Shown one piece after another: positions 1 through 9,983 of a DNA stretch of 64,000 bases. The translations under genes were made by a program, and so were the position numbers. The notes below the pieces were generated by a model that saw only the letters and a list, made by a program, of their open reading frames with translations, did no database searches and had not been told where the DNA came from. Position 1 is the stretch's first letter. Every line of letters begins with the position of its first letter. The stretch comes from Paraburkholderia aromaticivorans (lineage in GTDB: Bacteria; Pseudomonadota; Gammaproteobacteria; Burkholderiales; Burkholderiaceae), in contig NZ_CP051514.1 of NCBI RefSeq assembly GCF_012689525.1, forward strand, positions 1,426,001 to 1,490,000, given 5' to 3'.

Positions 1-213
1 CGCGTCAGATAGCGGACTTGTTTGAAATATCCAGGGAGAGCACGGCGTGACGATTGCGTATCGCCATGGCGAAAAAGTCGCGCATGGGATGCGGCATCTC
101 GCGTCTCCTCGAATCGTTGATTTGCTTGCAGTCTATGGCGCATGCCGTACAGCCTCAACAATTTGTGGAAAATGTGCATAGAATGCACAGGATTGATTTA
201 ATGAGGTTTTTCG

Positions 214-1026
214 GTGACCCAATACACGAGCGTGCGAGGTCTCGCGCGCGGCCTGCAAGTGCTGCAGGCGCTCAATTCCATGGAAAGCGGCCGCGCCACC
301 AGCCAGCAGATCAGCGACCTGACCGGCCTGCATCGCACCACCGTGCGCCGGCTGCTGGAGACGTTGATGGAGCAAGGGTTCGTGCGGCGCAGCGCGTCGG
401 ACGACAGTTTTCGTTTGACGCTGCAGGTTCGCTCGTTAAGCGAAGGTTTTACGGATAACGAACGAATTGCGACCATAGCACCGCGCATCATGGGACAGTT
501 GCTGCAGCGGGTTGCGTGGCCTTCGGACCTGACCACGCCGGACGGCGACGCGATGATCATCCGCGAGACGACGCATCGCTTCAGCCCGCTCTCGTTTCAC
601 CGTTCGATGGTGGGCCGCCGACTGCCGATTCTGCTGACCGCCGCGGGGCGCGCATACTTTGCAATGTGTCCCGACGGCGAGCGCGAGGACATACTCGAAT
701 TGCTGCGCTCGAGTGCAGGCGGGGAAGAACAGAAAGCGCTCGCCTCCAACGACGCGCTGATCAAAAGCCTGGTCAAACGGGTACGCACGGATGGCTTCGG
801 CTCAAATCACGGCGACTGGGCTGCGCAAAGCAAGATCGGTGCGGTTGCCGTTGCGATCGTATCGCGCGAACGTGTGCTGGCGAGTCTGAATGTGGTGTTC
901 CTTTCGCGAGCGGTCACGCTCGCGGAAGCGAAACGGCGTTACGTGCCCGAACTTCAAACGGCAGTGCGTGAGATGGTTGCTGCACTCGAGTCGCAGGGTG
1001 ACCTGAGCGGAAGGAAGTCGGATTGA
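214..1026 (+). CDS. IclR-family transcriptional regulator
   Basis: A 270-residue regulator of the IclR family, starting at GTG 214. The N-terminal winged helix-turn-helix lies at about residues 8-70, with the typical run SQQISDLTGLHRTTVRRLLE, followed by the effector-binding domain to about residue 255. It resembles the MhpR-like branch that senses aromatic acids, and it shares this architecture with the second IclR gene at 14223-15038. The stop codon TGA lies inside the right tip of an inserted tnpB element (TTGA on this strand is the complement of the element's terminal TCAA), so the native C-terminus was probably slightly longer. No target can be named from the neighbours; it could control the etf/glutaryl-CoA genes or the catabolic cluster. 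Confidence 0.9.
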   Translation: MTQYTSVRGLARGLQVLQALNSMESGRATSQQISDLTGLHRTTVRRLLETLMEQGFVRRSASDDSFRLTLQVRSLSEGFTDNERIATIAPRIMGQLLQRVAWPSDLTTPDGDAMIIRETTHRFSPLSFHRSMVGRRLPILLTAAGRAYFAMCPDGEREDILELLRSSAGGEEQKALASNDALIKSLVKRVRTDGFGSNHGDWAAQSKIGAVAVAIVSRERVLASLNVVFLSRAVTLAEAKRRYVPELQTAVREMVAALESQGDLSGRKSD

Positions 1027-1031
1027 CGTCC

Positions 1032-2449
1032 TTATATGAACACCTCCCGTTCCGCAAGGCAGGGGGTTGATGTTTTGGCTAGCAGAAGCGGTTGCAGTCT
1101 TATATCCGACCTTCATTGCGAGACGGTGCCCGCTGGCCTTGATGGAATCTGCTGGAAACGACCTCATCTCCCACGGCGGGCTTCACGCCCATGGACGTCA
1201 TCAGGTTTGCGTTTCCACGGTCCGACCTGGTTTGCCATCACACGTTACCCTTGCTCTGCGCAACTCCTGTGTTCAAAGACTCATCGTTTCAATCTATACC
1301 GCGACGGCTGGTCGCTCGCTCACAAATTCCCGCTCATAAGACCGGTTATGCGCGAGCAACGCCCACGCCGTTCGTGCCATCTTGTTGGCCAACGCGACCA
1401 CCACCACATTGACCGGACGCCGTTTCAGCAACGCTTCTACCCACTGGGGACGTTGTTTGGAATGGGTCACGACCATTCGCGCGCCATGGATCAATAGCTG
1501 TCTCAGATAGGGGTCACCCCTTTTGCTGATGCCGCCGAGTCTGACGTTGCCCCCAGTCCCACTCTGACGGGGTACCAGGCCGATACTCGCCGCAAATGCG
1601 CGTCCGGAGCGAAATGCCTTTGGCGAGCCCATGACCGCAACAGTGGCTGTGGCTGTCAATGGACCCACGCCGGCTATGTCATCGAGCGTTTTTGCCTGGG
1701 GACTGGATTTCAGCCACTGCAGATTTTCCCGCTCGGCTTCGTCAATCCCCTGCTCGACCTGCTGGAGCTGTTCGAGCTGACGCAACAACGCCCGCCAGAC
1801 AAGCTGCGGCACGACCTCTTCTATCTCGGCCATACGTGCCTTGAGCTCATTCATGAGCGCCTTGCGGCCATATCGGAAGTACAGTCCATATTCCGCAAGC
1901 AACCCGCGAATCTGATTGGTTTCGCGGGTTCGTGTCGCCACCAGGCCCGACCGGATGCGGTGCAGGCTCAGGATGGCTTGCTGGTCTACGCTCTTGATCG
2001 CCACAGTTCGCATCCCGGGTTGCTGGGCCGCCGTCCAGATCGCCTGGGCGTCTGCCGCATCCGTCTTGTTGGTTTTGACGAACGGACGCACGTATTTCGC
2101 ATGCAACAACACCACCTGATGTCCGAGACTCTGGATTTTTCGCGCCCACCAGTGCGCCCCTCCGCATGCCTCCAGCGCCACCTTTCCTGGTGCCCGGGTT
2201 GCGAGAAACCGGATCAGCTGTTCACGACGGAATTTTCGACTACAGATCTCGCCACTTTGTCCATCTACCCAGTACATTTGAAACACGGCCTTTGCGATAT
2301 CCAGACCATATGTCGTAGCATTCATTTGGGCTCTCCTTACCTCAAGTGACTCGTGGAACTTTCACTTTGGCACATCGATGCCATCGGTCAAGCGAGAGCC
2401 CCTTTCGGCCCTGGCACTTCCCCGAGGGGAGGGAGGTGTTCATACCATC
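1032..2449 (-). mobile_element. IS1111-type (IS110 family) insertion sequence, copy 1
   Basis: About 1.42 kb, apparently identical to copy 2 at 57532-58949 but in the opposite orientation. Both ends carry the subterminal inverted repeat TATGAACACCTCCC, a feature of the IS1111 subgroup. The longer non-coding segment lies downstream of the transposase gene (about 1032-1293), where IS1111 members are known to encode their bridge RNA. It sits between GGGCGGGGAG and GACGTCAA of the tnpB element right end, without an obvious target duplication, as expected for this family. Boundaries are uncertain by 1-3 bases because the tips match the target. Confidence 0.85.
1294..2325 (-). CDS. IS110-family (IS1111 group) transposase
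   Basis: A 343-residue DEDD transposase, full length for the family. The N-terminal RuvC-like domain shows the first Asp in GLDIAKAVF, Glu in ALEACGG and the paired Asp in KTDAADAQAIW. The C-terminal Transposase_20 domain contains LDDIAGVGPLTA and ASIGLVPRQSGTGG with the conserved Ser. Such enzymes recombine donor and target DNA guided by an element-encoded RNA. The protein is identical to that at 57655-58686, so transposition was recent and the gene is likely functional. Confidence 0.95.
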   Translation of the reverse strand: MNATTYGLDIAKAVFQMYWVDGQSGEICSRKFRREQLIRFLATRAPGKVALEACGGAHWWARKIQSLGHQVVLLHAKYVRPFVKTNKTDAADAQAIWTAAQQPGMRTVAIKSVDQQAILSLHRIRSGLVATRTRETNQIRGLLAEYGLYFRYGRKALMNELKARMAEIEEVVPQLVWRALLRQLEQLQQVEQGIDEAERENLQWLKSSPQAKTLDDIAGVGPLTATATVAVMGSPKAFRSGRAFAASIGLVPRQSGTGGNVRLGGISKRGDPYLRQLLIHGARMVVTHSKQRPQWVEALLKRRPVNVVVVALANKMARTAWALLAHNRSYEREFVSERPAVAV

Positions 2450-2458
2450 TCCCCGCCC

Positions 2459-3682
2459 TCAGTCGTGACCGACTGCCGCTTGCGCGGAAAGGGCGGGGAT
2501 TCCTCCTGCGAGGCGGTCACGTCCGACCGCGAGAATGTTGCGGGCAGCATTGCGATCACGATCATGTGTCGTTTCACAATGCATGCATTTCCACTCTCTT
2601 ATTCCAGGACCTGCGACACCTTTCGGCCCCGTGCGGCTCGCGCAGCACGAACAGGTCTGGGTAGAAAACGCTTCATCGACTTCATCGAACCATACGCCTG
2701 CGTCATCGCACTTGTACCGAAGCATGGTCCGGAACGTCGACCAGCCCGCGTCGAGCACAGACTTGCTGTGCTGTCCTTTCGCGAGGGCCGAAGCGAGCCG
2801 GCTGCTGAGTTGATGCAGAAAGTCCTTCCTGCGGTTCGCGATCCGGGCGTGGATCGCCTTCACCCGGCTCTTCCTGCGTGCTCGCTGGGCAGTGGCGAGC
2901 GCGGGTTCGAGGTCGCGGTAGAAGCGCTGCGCGTCGACATTGGGAAGACGTTCGTCCGAGAAGCCGGCAAAGGTCTTGAGCCCGAGGTCAATTCCCAGAT
3001 CCAGGTTGGCTTCATTGGGCCGGGCAGACTTCACCTTGACCGTCACGTTCAGATACCAGCGGCCGCGGCTGTCCTCGGAGATGCAACCGGCGCCGAACTC
3101 ATAGCCGGCGAGGCCATAGCTGTCCCAGACGCCAGGATGCAGGCCCTGAAAGTGGGCCTGACCATGGCGCCATACGACCGAGCGGGCTTTGAATGGAATC
3201 CATCCCAGCGAGCGTCGCGCGCCGGCCGAGGCTGTGTCAAAACGTGCGACTCTGACATCGAGCGCGAAAATCGACCCTCCAGAACGCTCTGTATCGGCTT
3301 CGCAGCACGTCGGCAAGGGTAAAGCGACACCCGAAAACCGGGTAATTTCGAGTTTTGACACAGCCTCGGCCGAGCGACGCCATCGAAGCTTTACCTTGCG
3401 GTGCTGTTTGCGGCGCGTCGCGTACTCTTCGGCGATCTGCTGAAACACGGCCGAGCCGACCGCCAGGCCTTCTTTCGAGGCCCCGTTCAGATAACGCTGG
3501 ATCTCAATGCCAGAGGCAAAGCGCCGCTCGCGGCGAAAGATCTGGAGCGACAGGTCATTGCAATAGTTCCAGACGAAGTTCACAGCCCGCGCCATCCCGG
3601 CAAGCGACGAAGCATGCCTGTCCTTGATTCTTATGCGCAGAACTCGAACTGGATCCTTGCAACGTGTCACGGGTCGACTCAT
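2459..3682 (-). pseudogene. tnpB: TnpB-like RNA-guided nuclease of element A, altered
   Basis: The homologue of the element B protein. The start is set at MSRPVTRC (3682), matching ATG 43154 in element B. The reading frame is open for 407 codons, but two changes probably inactivate it. A 144-bp inverted-repeat insertion (3226-3369) adds 48 codons in frame. A 39-bp deletion removes the segment after HQLSSRLA that in copy B reads REYGAIFVGNVNA. The RuvC-I Asp (GIDLGLKTF), the zinc-ribbon CSCC...CMHC and the RuvC-III DRDRNAARNIL remain. The stop codon lies in the right-end hairpin region. TnpB proteins are guided by an RNA transcribed through the right end, which here is split by the IS1111 element. 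Confidence 0.8.
3226..3369. mobile_element. 144-bp MITE-like insertion inside tnpB
   Basis: Compared with element B, this block is extra sequence. It is bounded by inverted repeats CCGAGGCTGTGTCAAAAC at the left and its complement GTTTTGACACAGCCTCGG at the right. It contains no gene of its own. Its length is a multiple of three and it has no stop in the tnpB frame, so tnpB stays open. No identical full-length IS with these ends is present in the window. The target is CGGCCG-rich, so the duplication cannot be read unambiguously. Confidence 0.75.
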
Positions 3683-3782
3683 TCCGGTTTGGCTGTACGG
3701 ATATACTTTGGCTGTACGGATATACAGTACCAGATCAATACGAAAAGGCAAGTCCCGCGCTCTACCTCACCGCCCTGAAGGA

Positions 3783-5303
3783 CTCAGGATTCCCCACATC
3801 TTCGTGAGCGAAGTGATGAATGGCCGCTTGTAAACAGTCGGTGTCGATGTTAACTTTGGCGCATTCTGTTCGCAACGGTAGTCGGGATTGGTCGACGAGA
3901 ACGAGACGGATGACTGGGCAAGTGCCGAATTTGGCGAGGCGAATCTGGGTGATGCACGCCTGGCACAGCGTCTTGTTGCGCTGGCTCGCCGACTCGCGTG
4001 CAGTCCGCAAGGTTCGTTTCCACAATCACTCAAGCCAGCCGAACTGAAGGCAGCCTACCGTTTCTTCGATAATACGCAGGTCGACAAGGACGGCATCCTC
4101 GCGCCCCATATTGCGCAAACGCTCGATCGCTTGAGGCAGGTGCCGATCGTGCTGGCGGTTCAGGACACAACGGAGTTCAACCTGTCGCATCTGCACGCGA
4201 CTGATGGCTCGGTTGGCGCGGCACCGGCAACAATGAGCAAGGCTTCATGATGCACAGCCTGCTGGCAGTCACGCCCGAGGGCTTGCCGTTAGGCGTGCTG
4301 GGGATGAAGACCTGGGTGCGCCTCGAAGAGAAGTTTGGCAAGCGGGCCCCTGCGGTCACGCGCCCGATCGAACTGAAGGAAAGCATCAAATGGCTTGAAG
4401 GAATCGAACATCTCGCGGCACTCAAGGTACGTTGTGCACAGACGCGGTTTGTCTGCATTGGAGACCGCGAGAGTGACCTTTACGAACTGTTTTCCGCCGA
4501 ACGCCCCGCCGGAGTGGATTGGCTGATCCGCGCGGTACACAACCGCGTGGCGCGTCATCCGCAAGGCTACCTTTGGGAAGCTGTTCTGGCCACCACGCCC
4601 CGTGGCAATACTGAACTGCGGGTGCCAGCCAGTGGCAAAGTTCCTCAGCGTACAGCGCGGCTGACGTTGCGTTGTGCGAGCGTGCGACTGCGCTCTCCGA
4701 GGGCGCGCGCAAGCCGCCGCAGCTTGCCTGAGGTCGACGTCTTTGCAATTCACGCCATTGAGAATAATCCCCCGCATGGCGTTGAGCCGCTTGAATGGAT
4801 GCTGCTGAGTTCGGTGCCCACGACCTCGCTTGATGAAGTTCTCGAACGGCTGGACTGGTACGCGCGGCGCTGGACCATTGAGACGTGGCACCGTGTGCTC
4901 AAAAGCGGCTGCCGTATCGAGGCGCGCCAGTTCGGCACGCTCGACCGGTTTGTGAGAGCGACTGCTCTGTTTGCCGTCATCGCGTGGCACATCCTCTACG
5001 CAACACTGCTCGCGCGAACTGACACGGAGCTGTGCTGCGAAGTATTGCTGCAACCGGTTGAGTGGCAGGCGCTCTATTGCCACACCCACCGAACCACGCA
5101 GCTGCCAGAGCAGGTTCCAACACTGCAGCAAACCATCGTGTGGATAGGCATACTCGGCGGCTACCTGAATCGCAAGCATGACCGGCCACCAGGACCGACG
5201 GTCATATGGCGCGGATTTCTCGTCCTGCACGAAATTACGAAGATGTATCAGCTCTTCAGGCAAAGCGGATAGCATGCTTCGCAAAACTGTGGGTAAACCT
5301 GAG
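3783..5303 (+). mobile_element. IS4-family (IS50-like) element, variant copy 3
   Basis: The ends are CTCAGGATTCCCCACA at 3783 and the complement of CTCAGGTTTACCCACAG at 5303. The direct repeat CCCTGAAGGA flanks it (3773-3782 and 5304-5313). It is inserted in the loop of the left-end hairpin of tnpB element A. It is a diverged relative of the two near-identical copies at 53136-54645 and 56003-57512 and carries a frameshifted transposase. Confidence 0.85.
3888..5272 (+). pseudogene. IS4-family (Tn5/IS50-like) transposase, frameshifted
   Basis: Two overlapping frames (3888-4250 and 4247-5272) together match the 460-residue transposase encoded at 53223-54605. The N-terminal DNA-binding part contains EANLGDARLAQRLVALARRL. 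The first catalytic Asp is in VQDTTEFNL, the second in GDRESDLYELF and the Glu in the YREK motif YARRWTIETWHRVLK. A one-base loss near 4207 (GGCTCGGTTGG, probably once GGCCTCGGTTGG) shifts the frame between the first Asp and the rest. A programmed frameshift is unlikely because the sister copies are in one frame. Confidence 0.85.
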
Positions 5304-5461
5304 CCCTGAAGGACGGTGCTTCACGCGCACATTGGTGAAGGCTGTATACACCTTTCTCACTGGTTTGCAGCCCGTGAAGAAGCAGGCGATTCAAGCGAAG
5401 CACACCAAAGCGGGTCGTTAAAGAGATCCAGATGTACGCATCACTTGCGCGCCCGATTCTG

Positions 5462-6394
5462 TCACGCCGACTCAACCAGATCAGGCACAAGTGTGAACAG
5501 ATCGCCCACCAGACCGTAATCGGCGACGCTGAAGATCGGCGCTTCTTCGTCTTTATTGATCGCGACGATGACTTTGCTGTCTTTCATCCCGGCCAGATGC
5601 TGGATCGCGCCCGAGATGCCGACTGCGATGTAAAGTTGCGGCGCGACGATCTTGCCGGTTTGTCCCACTTGATAGTCGTTCGGCACGAAACCCGCATCGA
5701 CCGCTGCGCGCGATGCGCCGAGCGCTGCGTTCAGTTTGTCCGCCAGCGGCTCCAGAACCTTCGTGTAGTTCTCGCCGTTGCCCAGACCGCGGCCACCCGA
5801 AACGATGATCTTCGCCGCCGTCAGTTCCGGACGGTCCAGCTTCGTCACTTCACGGCTCACGAATGACGAGATACCGCTGTCGGCGGCCGCTTCGATTTTT
5901 TCCACCGATGCGCTGCCGCCTTCGGCTGCGACAGGGTCGAAACCGGTCGTGCGGACCGTGATGACCTTGATCGGGTCTTGGGACTGAACCGTTGCGATTG
6001 CGTTGCCGGCGTAGATCGGGCGCTCGAACGTATCCGGGCTGTCTACTGCCGTGATATCGCTGATCTGCGCGACGTCGAGCTTTGCGGCGATACGCGGCGT
6101 GATGTTCTTGCCGTAAGCGGTTGCCGGCGCGAGGATGTGCGTGTAGTCCTTCGCGATGTTCAGCACCGTGGCTTCGATGTTTTCCGCGAGGCCTGCTTCG
6201 AGTTGCGGCGCGTCGGCCAGCAGCACTTTGCTCACGCCTGCAATCTTCGCCGCTGCATCAGCCGCGGCTTGCGCGTTATGGCCTGCGACCAGCACGTGGA
6301 TATCACCACCAATCTTCTGCGCGGTTGCAATCGTGTTCAGCGTCGCGGCCTTGATCGACGCGCTGTCGTGTTCTGCAATTACCAGATTCGTCAT
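5462..6394 (-). CDS. etfA: Electron transfer flavoprotein alpha subunit
   Basis: 310 residues, the usual length for bacterial EtfA (FixB). The C-terminal FAD-binding domain is clear: [32 protein letters not shown], and [12 protein letters not shown] near residues 190-270. With EtfB it forms the soluble FAD/AMP heterodimer that takes electrons from acyl-CoA dehydrogenases such as the GcdH encoded at 11229-12416 and hands them to ETF-QO (8151-9815). It lies 14 bp downstream of etfB in the same direction and is certainly cotranscribed. It is intact, with ordinary codon use. Confidence 0.97.
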   Translation of the reverse strand: MTNLVIAEHDSASIKAATLNTIATAQKIGGDIHVLVAGHNAQAAADAAAKIAGVSKVLLADAPQLEAGLAENIEATVLNIAKDYTHILAPATAYGKNITPRIAAKLDVAQISDITAVDSPDTFERPIYAGNAIATVQSQDPIKVITVRTTGFDPVAAEGGSASVEKIEAAADSGISSFVSREVTKLDRPELTAAKIIVSGGRGLGNGENYTKVLEPLADKLNAALGASRAAVDAGFVPNDYQVGQTGKIVAPQLYIAVGISGAIQHLAGMKDSKVIVAINKDEEAPIFSVADYGLVGDLFTLVPDLVESA

Positions 6395-6408
6395 TTCGTC
6401 CGTCTCCC

Positions 6409-7158
6409 TTACAGCACCTTGGCTTCGGTCTTCAGCTTCTCGACCAGCGTCTTCACATCCGGCACCTTCACGCCGGCGGAGCGCTTGGGCGGCTCGACGA
6501 CCTTCAGCGTCTTCAGGCGCGGCGTGACATCGACGCCGAGATCTTCCGGCTTGAAGACTTCCAGCGGCTTCTTCTTCGCCTTCATGATGTTCGGCAGCGT
6601 CACGTAGCGCGGCTCGTTCAGGCGCAGGTCCGTCGTGATAACTGCGGGAAGCTTCAAAGACAGCGTTTCCGCGCCGCCGTCCACTTCGCGCGAAACGGTT
6701 GCCTTGCCGTCAGCGACGACAACCTTCGAAGCAAAGGTCGCTTGCGGCAAACCAGCCAAAGCAGCCAGCATCTGACCCGTCTGGTTCGAATCGTCGTCGA
6801 TAGCCTGCTTGCCGAGAATGACAAGCGAAGGCTGTTCCTTGTCGACCAGCGCCTTCAGCAGCTTGGCCACGGCCAACGGCTGCAGTTCTTGAGACGACTC
6901 GATCAGGATCGCGCGATCCGCGCCGATCGCCAGCGCCGTACGCAGCGTTTCCTGCGCCTGCGTCACACCTGCCGACACAGCGATCACTTCGGTCGCCACA
7001 CCCGCTTCGCGCAGACGCACCGCCTCTTCAACCGCGATTTCGTCGAACGGATTCATCGACCTCTTCACGTTCGCGATGTCGGCGCCCGTGCCGTCCGATT
7101 TAACCCGGACTTTCACGTTGTAATCAACAACCCTCTTCACTGCGACAAGCACCTTCAC
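6409..7158 (-). CDS. etfB: Electron transfer flavoprotein beta subunit
   Basis: The start is placed at GTG 7158 ([16 protein letters not shown]), which gives 249 residues, the family length. AAGGAG lies 11 bases upstream; the longer open frame to 7251 is not expected to be translated. The AMP-binding subunit of the electron transfer flavoprotein has the conserved [16 protein letters not shown] and [16 protein letters not shown]. It is the first gene of etfBA. It serves the glutaryl-CoA and other acyl-CoA dehydrogenases. Confidence 0.96.
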   Translation of the reverse strand: MKVLVAVKRVVDYNVKVRVKSDGTGADIANVKRSMNPFDEIAVEEAVRLREAGVATEVIAVSAGVTQAQETLRTALAIGADRAILIESSQELQPLAVAKLLKALVDKEQPSLVILGKQAIDDDSNQTGQMLAALAGLPQATFASKVVVADGKATVSREVDGGAETLSLKLPAVITTDLRLNEPRYVTLPNIMKAKKKPLEVFKPEDLGVDVTPRLKTLKVVEPPKRSAGVKVPDVKTLVEKLKTEAKVL

Positions 7159-7295
7159 TTTGAATTTCACTCCTTTCAATGCGAACAGATTAACGCCATG
7201 GCGCCTCGACATCAGACTCCCCACACGGCACCCAATCCTGCCGACGAACATGCGGCTCGACTTCGGGCATCGAAGAAAGACAAGACTTCCGGTCC

Positions 7296-8138
7296 TTAAT
7301 AAGCGAAAAAACCCTGACCGGATTTTCGGCCCAGATACTTGGCCTCGACCATCTCCCTGAGCATCGGCGCAGGTCGATACTTCGAATCGCCAAACTCTCG
7401 GTGCAACACCTCCATGATCGCGAGCAATGTGTCAAGCCCAATAAGGTCGGCAAGTGCCAACGGACCGAGCGGATGATTCGCGCCCAAGTTCATACCCACA
7501 TCAATTTCCTCGGCGCTTGCCAAACCCTCCTGTAACACAAAAATTGCTTCGTTAATCATTGGGACCAAAATGCGGTTGACCACAAAACCTGGGGCATTTT
7601 TTACAGCGATCGGGGTTTTCCCAACGCGCCTTGCAAACCGCACAGCCGCATCAAACGTGGCATCACTAGTCTGGACGCCGCGAATCAGTTCAACTAGCGA
7701 CATGACAGGCACCGGGTTGAAAAAGTGCATGCCTATGAAGCGACCAGGGTTGCCCAGCGCTGCACCTAACCTGGTTACGGATACCGACGAGGTGTTGGTC
7801 GCAATCATCGTACTCGGGGAGACAACGGAATCCAGATGCCGCAAGATTTCCTCCTTGACCCGAATGTTCTCTGTAGCTGCCTCGATTACAAGATCGCATT
7901 GTCCAAAATCACACGCCGCGACGCTGCCCTTGATGCGTCGCAGCGCTGCTTCTGCCTTGTCTGCTGAAATCTTGCCCTTCGATACCATGCGCTCCAGATT
8001 CGACGCCGTGCCTTTTATCCCGCGCTGCAAGGCACTTTCATTGACATCGTTAATAACGATTTCCAGACCGGCGATGGCAGAAACGAGCGCAATGCCACTC
8101 CCCATTTGCCCAGCTCCGACGATTCCAATTGTTTGCAT
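7296..8138 (-). CDS. hbd: 3-hydroxyacyl-CoA (3-hydroxybutyryl-CoA) dehydrogenase
   Basis: 280 residues. The NAD-binding Rossmann motif [14 protein letters not shown] is at residues 7-20. The catalytic His is in [16 protein letters not shown] and the C-terminal domain starts at [16 protein letters not shown]. It converts (S)-3-hydroxybutyryl-CoA to acetoacetyl-CoA with NAD, the step after hydration of crotonyl-CoA produced by GcdH. It ends with GQGFFAY, typical of full-length enzymes. It lies 12 bp downstream of the ETF-QO gene, in the same operon. No crotonase gene is present in the window. PaaH-type activity on 3-hydroxyadipyl-CoA is possible. Confidence 0.92.
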   Translation of the reverse strand: MQTIGIVGAGQMGSGIALVSAIAGLEIVINDVNESALQRGIKGTASNLERMVSKGKISADKAEAALRRIKGSVAACDFGQCDLVIEAATENIRVKEEILRHLDSVVSPSTMIATNTSSVSVTRLGAALGNPGRFIGMHFFNPVPVMSLVELIRGVQTSDATFDAAVRFARRVGKTPIAVKNAPGFVVNRILVPMINEAIFVLQEGLASAEEIDVGMNLGANHPLGPLALADLIGLDTLLAIMEVLHREFGDSKYRPAPMLREMVEAKYLGRKSGQGFFAY

Positions 8139-8150
8139 CAGATGCGTCCA

Positions 8151-9815
8151 TCACATGTTTGAATAGTTCGGCCCACCGCCGCCCTCAGGCGTCACCCACA
8201 CGATATTCTGCGTCGGGTCCTTGATGTCACAGGTCTTGCAGTGCACACAGTTCTGCGCATTGATCACCAGCCGCTCGCTGCCGTCGTCGTTCTTCACGAA
8301 CTCATACACGGCCGCCGGGCAATAACGCGATTCCGGACCGGCATACGTCTGCCAGTTCACGTTCACCGGCACCGACGGATCCTTCAGCGTCAGGTGCGCC
8401 GGCTGGTTTTCCTCGTGATTCGTGTTCGAGATGAACACTGAAGACAACCGGTCGAACGTCAGCTTGCCATCGGGCTTCGGATACGTGATCGGCTTGCACT
8501 GCGACGCGGGCTTGAGCATCTCGTGATCCGAATGCTGGTGATGCAGCGTCCAGGGCACATTGCCGCCCAGCAGCTTCTGCTCGATGCCGACCATCAGCGT
8601 GCCGAGGTACAGACTCTTGCTCATCCACTGCTTGAAGTTGCGTGCACGGTGCAGTTCCGTGTGCAGCCACGAGGTCTTGAAGCTCTCCGGATAAGCGGTC
8701 AGTTCATCGCTGGTGCGTCCTGCCTGTACGGCTTCAAAAGCCGCTTCTGCAGCCAGCATGCCGGTCTTGATCGCGGCGTGCGAACCCTTGATCCGCGACG
8801 CGTTCAGGAAGCCTGCATCGTCGCCGACCAGCGCCCCGCCGGGGAACACCAGTTTCGGCAGCGACATCAGGCCACCGGCCGTGATCGCCCGCGCGCCATA
8901 CGACACGCGTTTACCGCCTTCGAGAATCGCGCGGATCGCGGGATGCGTCTTGTAGCGCTGGAATTCCTCGAACGGTGAGAGGTACGGATTCGTGTAACCG
9001 AGGCCTACCACGAAGCCGACCACCACCTGGTTGTTGTCCATGTGATAGAGGAACGAGCCGCCGTAGGTGTCTTTTTCCAGCGGCCAGCCGGCCGTGTGCA
9101 TGACCAGACCCGGCTTGTGCTTCGACGGATCGATTTCCCACAGTTCCTTGATGCCGATCCCGTAGACCTGCGGATCGGCGCCTTCGCGCAGCTTGAACCT
9201 GTCGTTCAACTGGCGGCCAAGGTGACCGCGCGCGCCTTCGCAGAACAGCGTGTATTTCGCGTGCAACTCCATGCCGAGCTGGAAGTTCTCGGTCGGCTCG
9301 CCGTCCTTGCCGATGCCGAGGTTGCCGGTCGCGACGCCCTTCACCGAGCCGTCGTCGTTGTACAGCACTTCAGCGGCCGGAAAGCCCGGGAAAATCTCTA
9401 CGCCCAGCGCCTCGGCCTGCTGACCCAGCCAGCGCGTGACATTCGCGAGGCTGATCACGTAGTTGCCGTGATTCTTGAAATTGTCCGGTAACGCCCAGGT
9501 CGGCACGCTCTTCGAACCGGTTTCGGTCAGGAACAGGAATTTGTCCTCGGTCACGTCCACCGTCAGCGGCGCGCCTTTTTCCTTCCAGTCCGGAATCAGT
9601 TCGTTGATCGCGCGCGGATCCATCACCGCGCCCGACAGGATATGAGCCCCGATCTCCGAGCCTTTTTCCAGTACGCACACGCCAAGTTCGACGCCTTTTT
9701 CCGCCGCCAGCTGCTTCAGGCGGATCGCCGCGGACAGGCCAGCCGGGCCGCCGCCGACGATCACGACGTCGTATTCCATCGACTCGCGTGGACCCCTATT
9801 CACGGGAAAATTCAT
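8151..9815 (-). CDS. etfD: Electron transfer flavoprotein-ubiquinone oxidoreductase
   Basis: The start at 9815 (MNFPVNRGPRESMEYD) gives 554 residues, close to the family length; the open frame extends further upstream. The FAD motif VVIVGGGPAGLSAAIRLKQL lies near residue 20. The C-terminal 4Fe-4S site has CVHCKTCDIKDPTQNI. It is a membrane-associated flavo-iron-sulfur enzyme that oxidises reduced EtfAB and reduces ubiquinone. Its position between the CoA-transferase/gcdH pair and hbd/etfBA links the glutaryl-CoA oxidation genes to the respiratory chain. Confidence 0.95.
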   Translation of the reverse strand: MNFPVNRGPRESMEYDVVIVGGGPAGLSAAIRLKQLAAEKGVELGVCVLEKGSEIGAHILSGAVMDPRAINELIPDWKEKGAPLTVDVTEDKFLFLTETGSKSVPTWALPDNFKNHGNYVISLANVTRWLGQQAEALGVEIFPGFPAAEVLYNDDGSVKGVATGNLGIGKDGEPTENFQLGMELHAKYTLFCEGARGHLGRQLNDRFKLREGADPQVYGIGIKELWEIDPSKHKPGLVMHTAGWPLEKDTYGGSFLYHMDNNQVVVGFVVGLGYTNPYLSPFEEFQRYKTHPAIRAILEGGKRVSYGARAITAGGLMSLPKLVFPGGALVGDDAGFLNASRIKGSHAAIKTGMLAAEAAFEAVQAGRTSDELTAYPESFKTSWLHTELHRARNFKQWMSKSLYLGTLMVGIEQKLLGGNVPWTLHHQHSDHEMLKPASQCKPITYPKPDGKLTFDRLSSVFISNTNHEENQPAHLTLKDPSVPVNVNWQTYAGPESRYCPAAVYEFVKNDDGSERLVINAQNCVHCKTCDIKDPTQNIVWVTPEGGGGPNYSNM

Positions 9816-9983
9816 GTCTCGCAATTCCATTTCAGGTTCGCGATGAGATTGCAGGAGCTGGCCACAATGAGCGTATCCAGTGCGAGGTGATACTCGATCC
9901 AGCATCCTCCTGCCGCAAACCGCGACAACAAGCTTAAGTTTCCCAATTGCTCGCTCCAGCGATGACAATCCTTGGCTGAACCG

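Larger units (their letters stand above)
1023..5338 (-). mobile_element. IS200/IS605-type tnpB-only element A, carrying IS1111 and IS4-type insertions
   Basis: On the minus strand the element starts with CACCAATGTGCGCGTGAAGC (5338 downwards) and ends with GACGTCAA (1030-1023), the same ends as the uninterrupted element B at 43049-44290. It encodes only a TnpB homologue (IS1341-like, no Y1 transposase). The left-end hairpin CACCGYCC-TTCA-GGGCGGTG is split by an IS4-type element (3783-5303). The right tip GGGCGGGGAG/GACGTCAA is split by an IS1111-type element (1032-2449). Joining the two flanks restores an IclR reading frame that would end SERLYTPFSLVCSP, which supports these boundaries by inference. 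Confidence 0.8.

Noticed and set aside
1..213. Possible gene 54-458
   Set aside because: Overlaps the IclR gene in another frame with no support; nothing else recognisable in the first 213 bases.
3690..3730. 18-bp tandem repeat GGCTGTACGGATATAC before tnpB of element A
   Set aside because: A simple duplication compared with element B; no evidence of a regulatory role.
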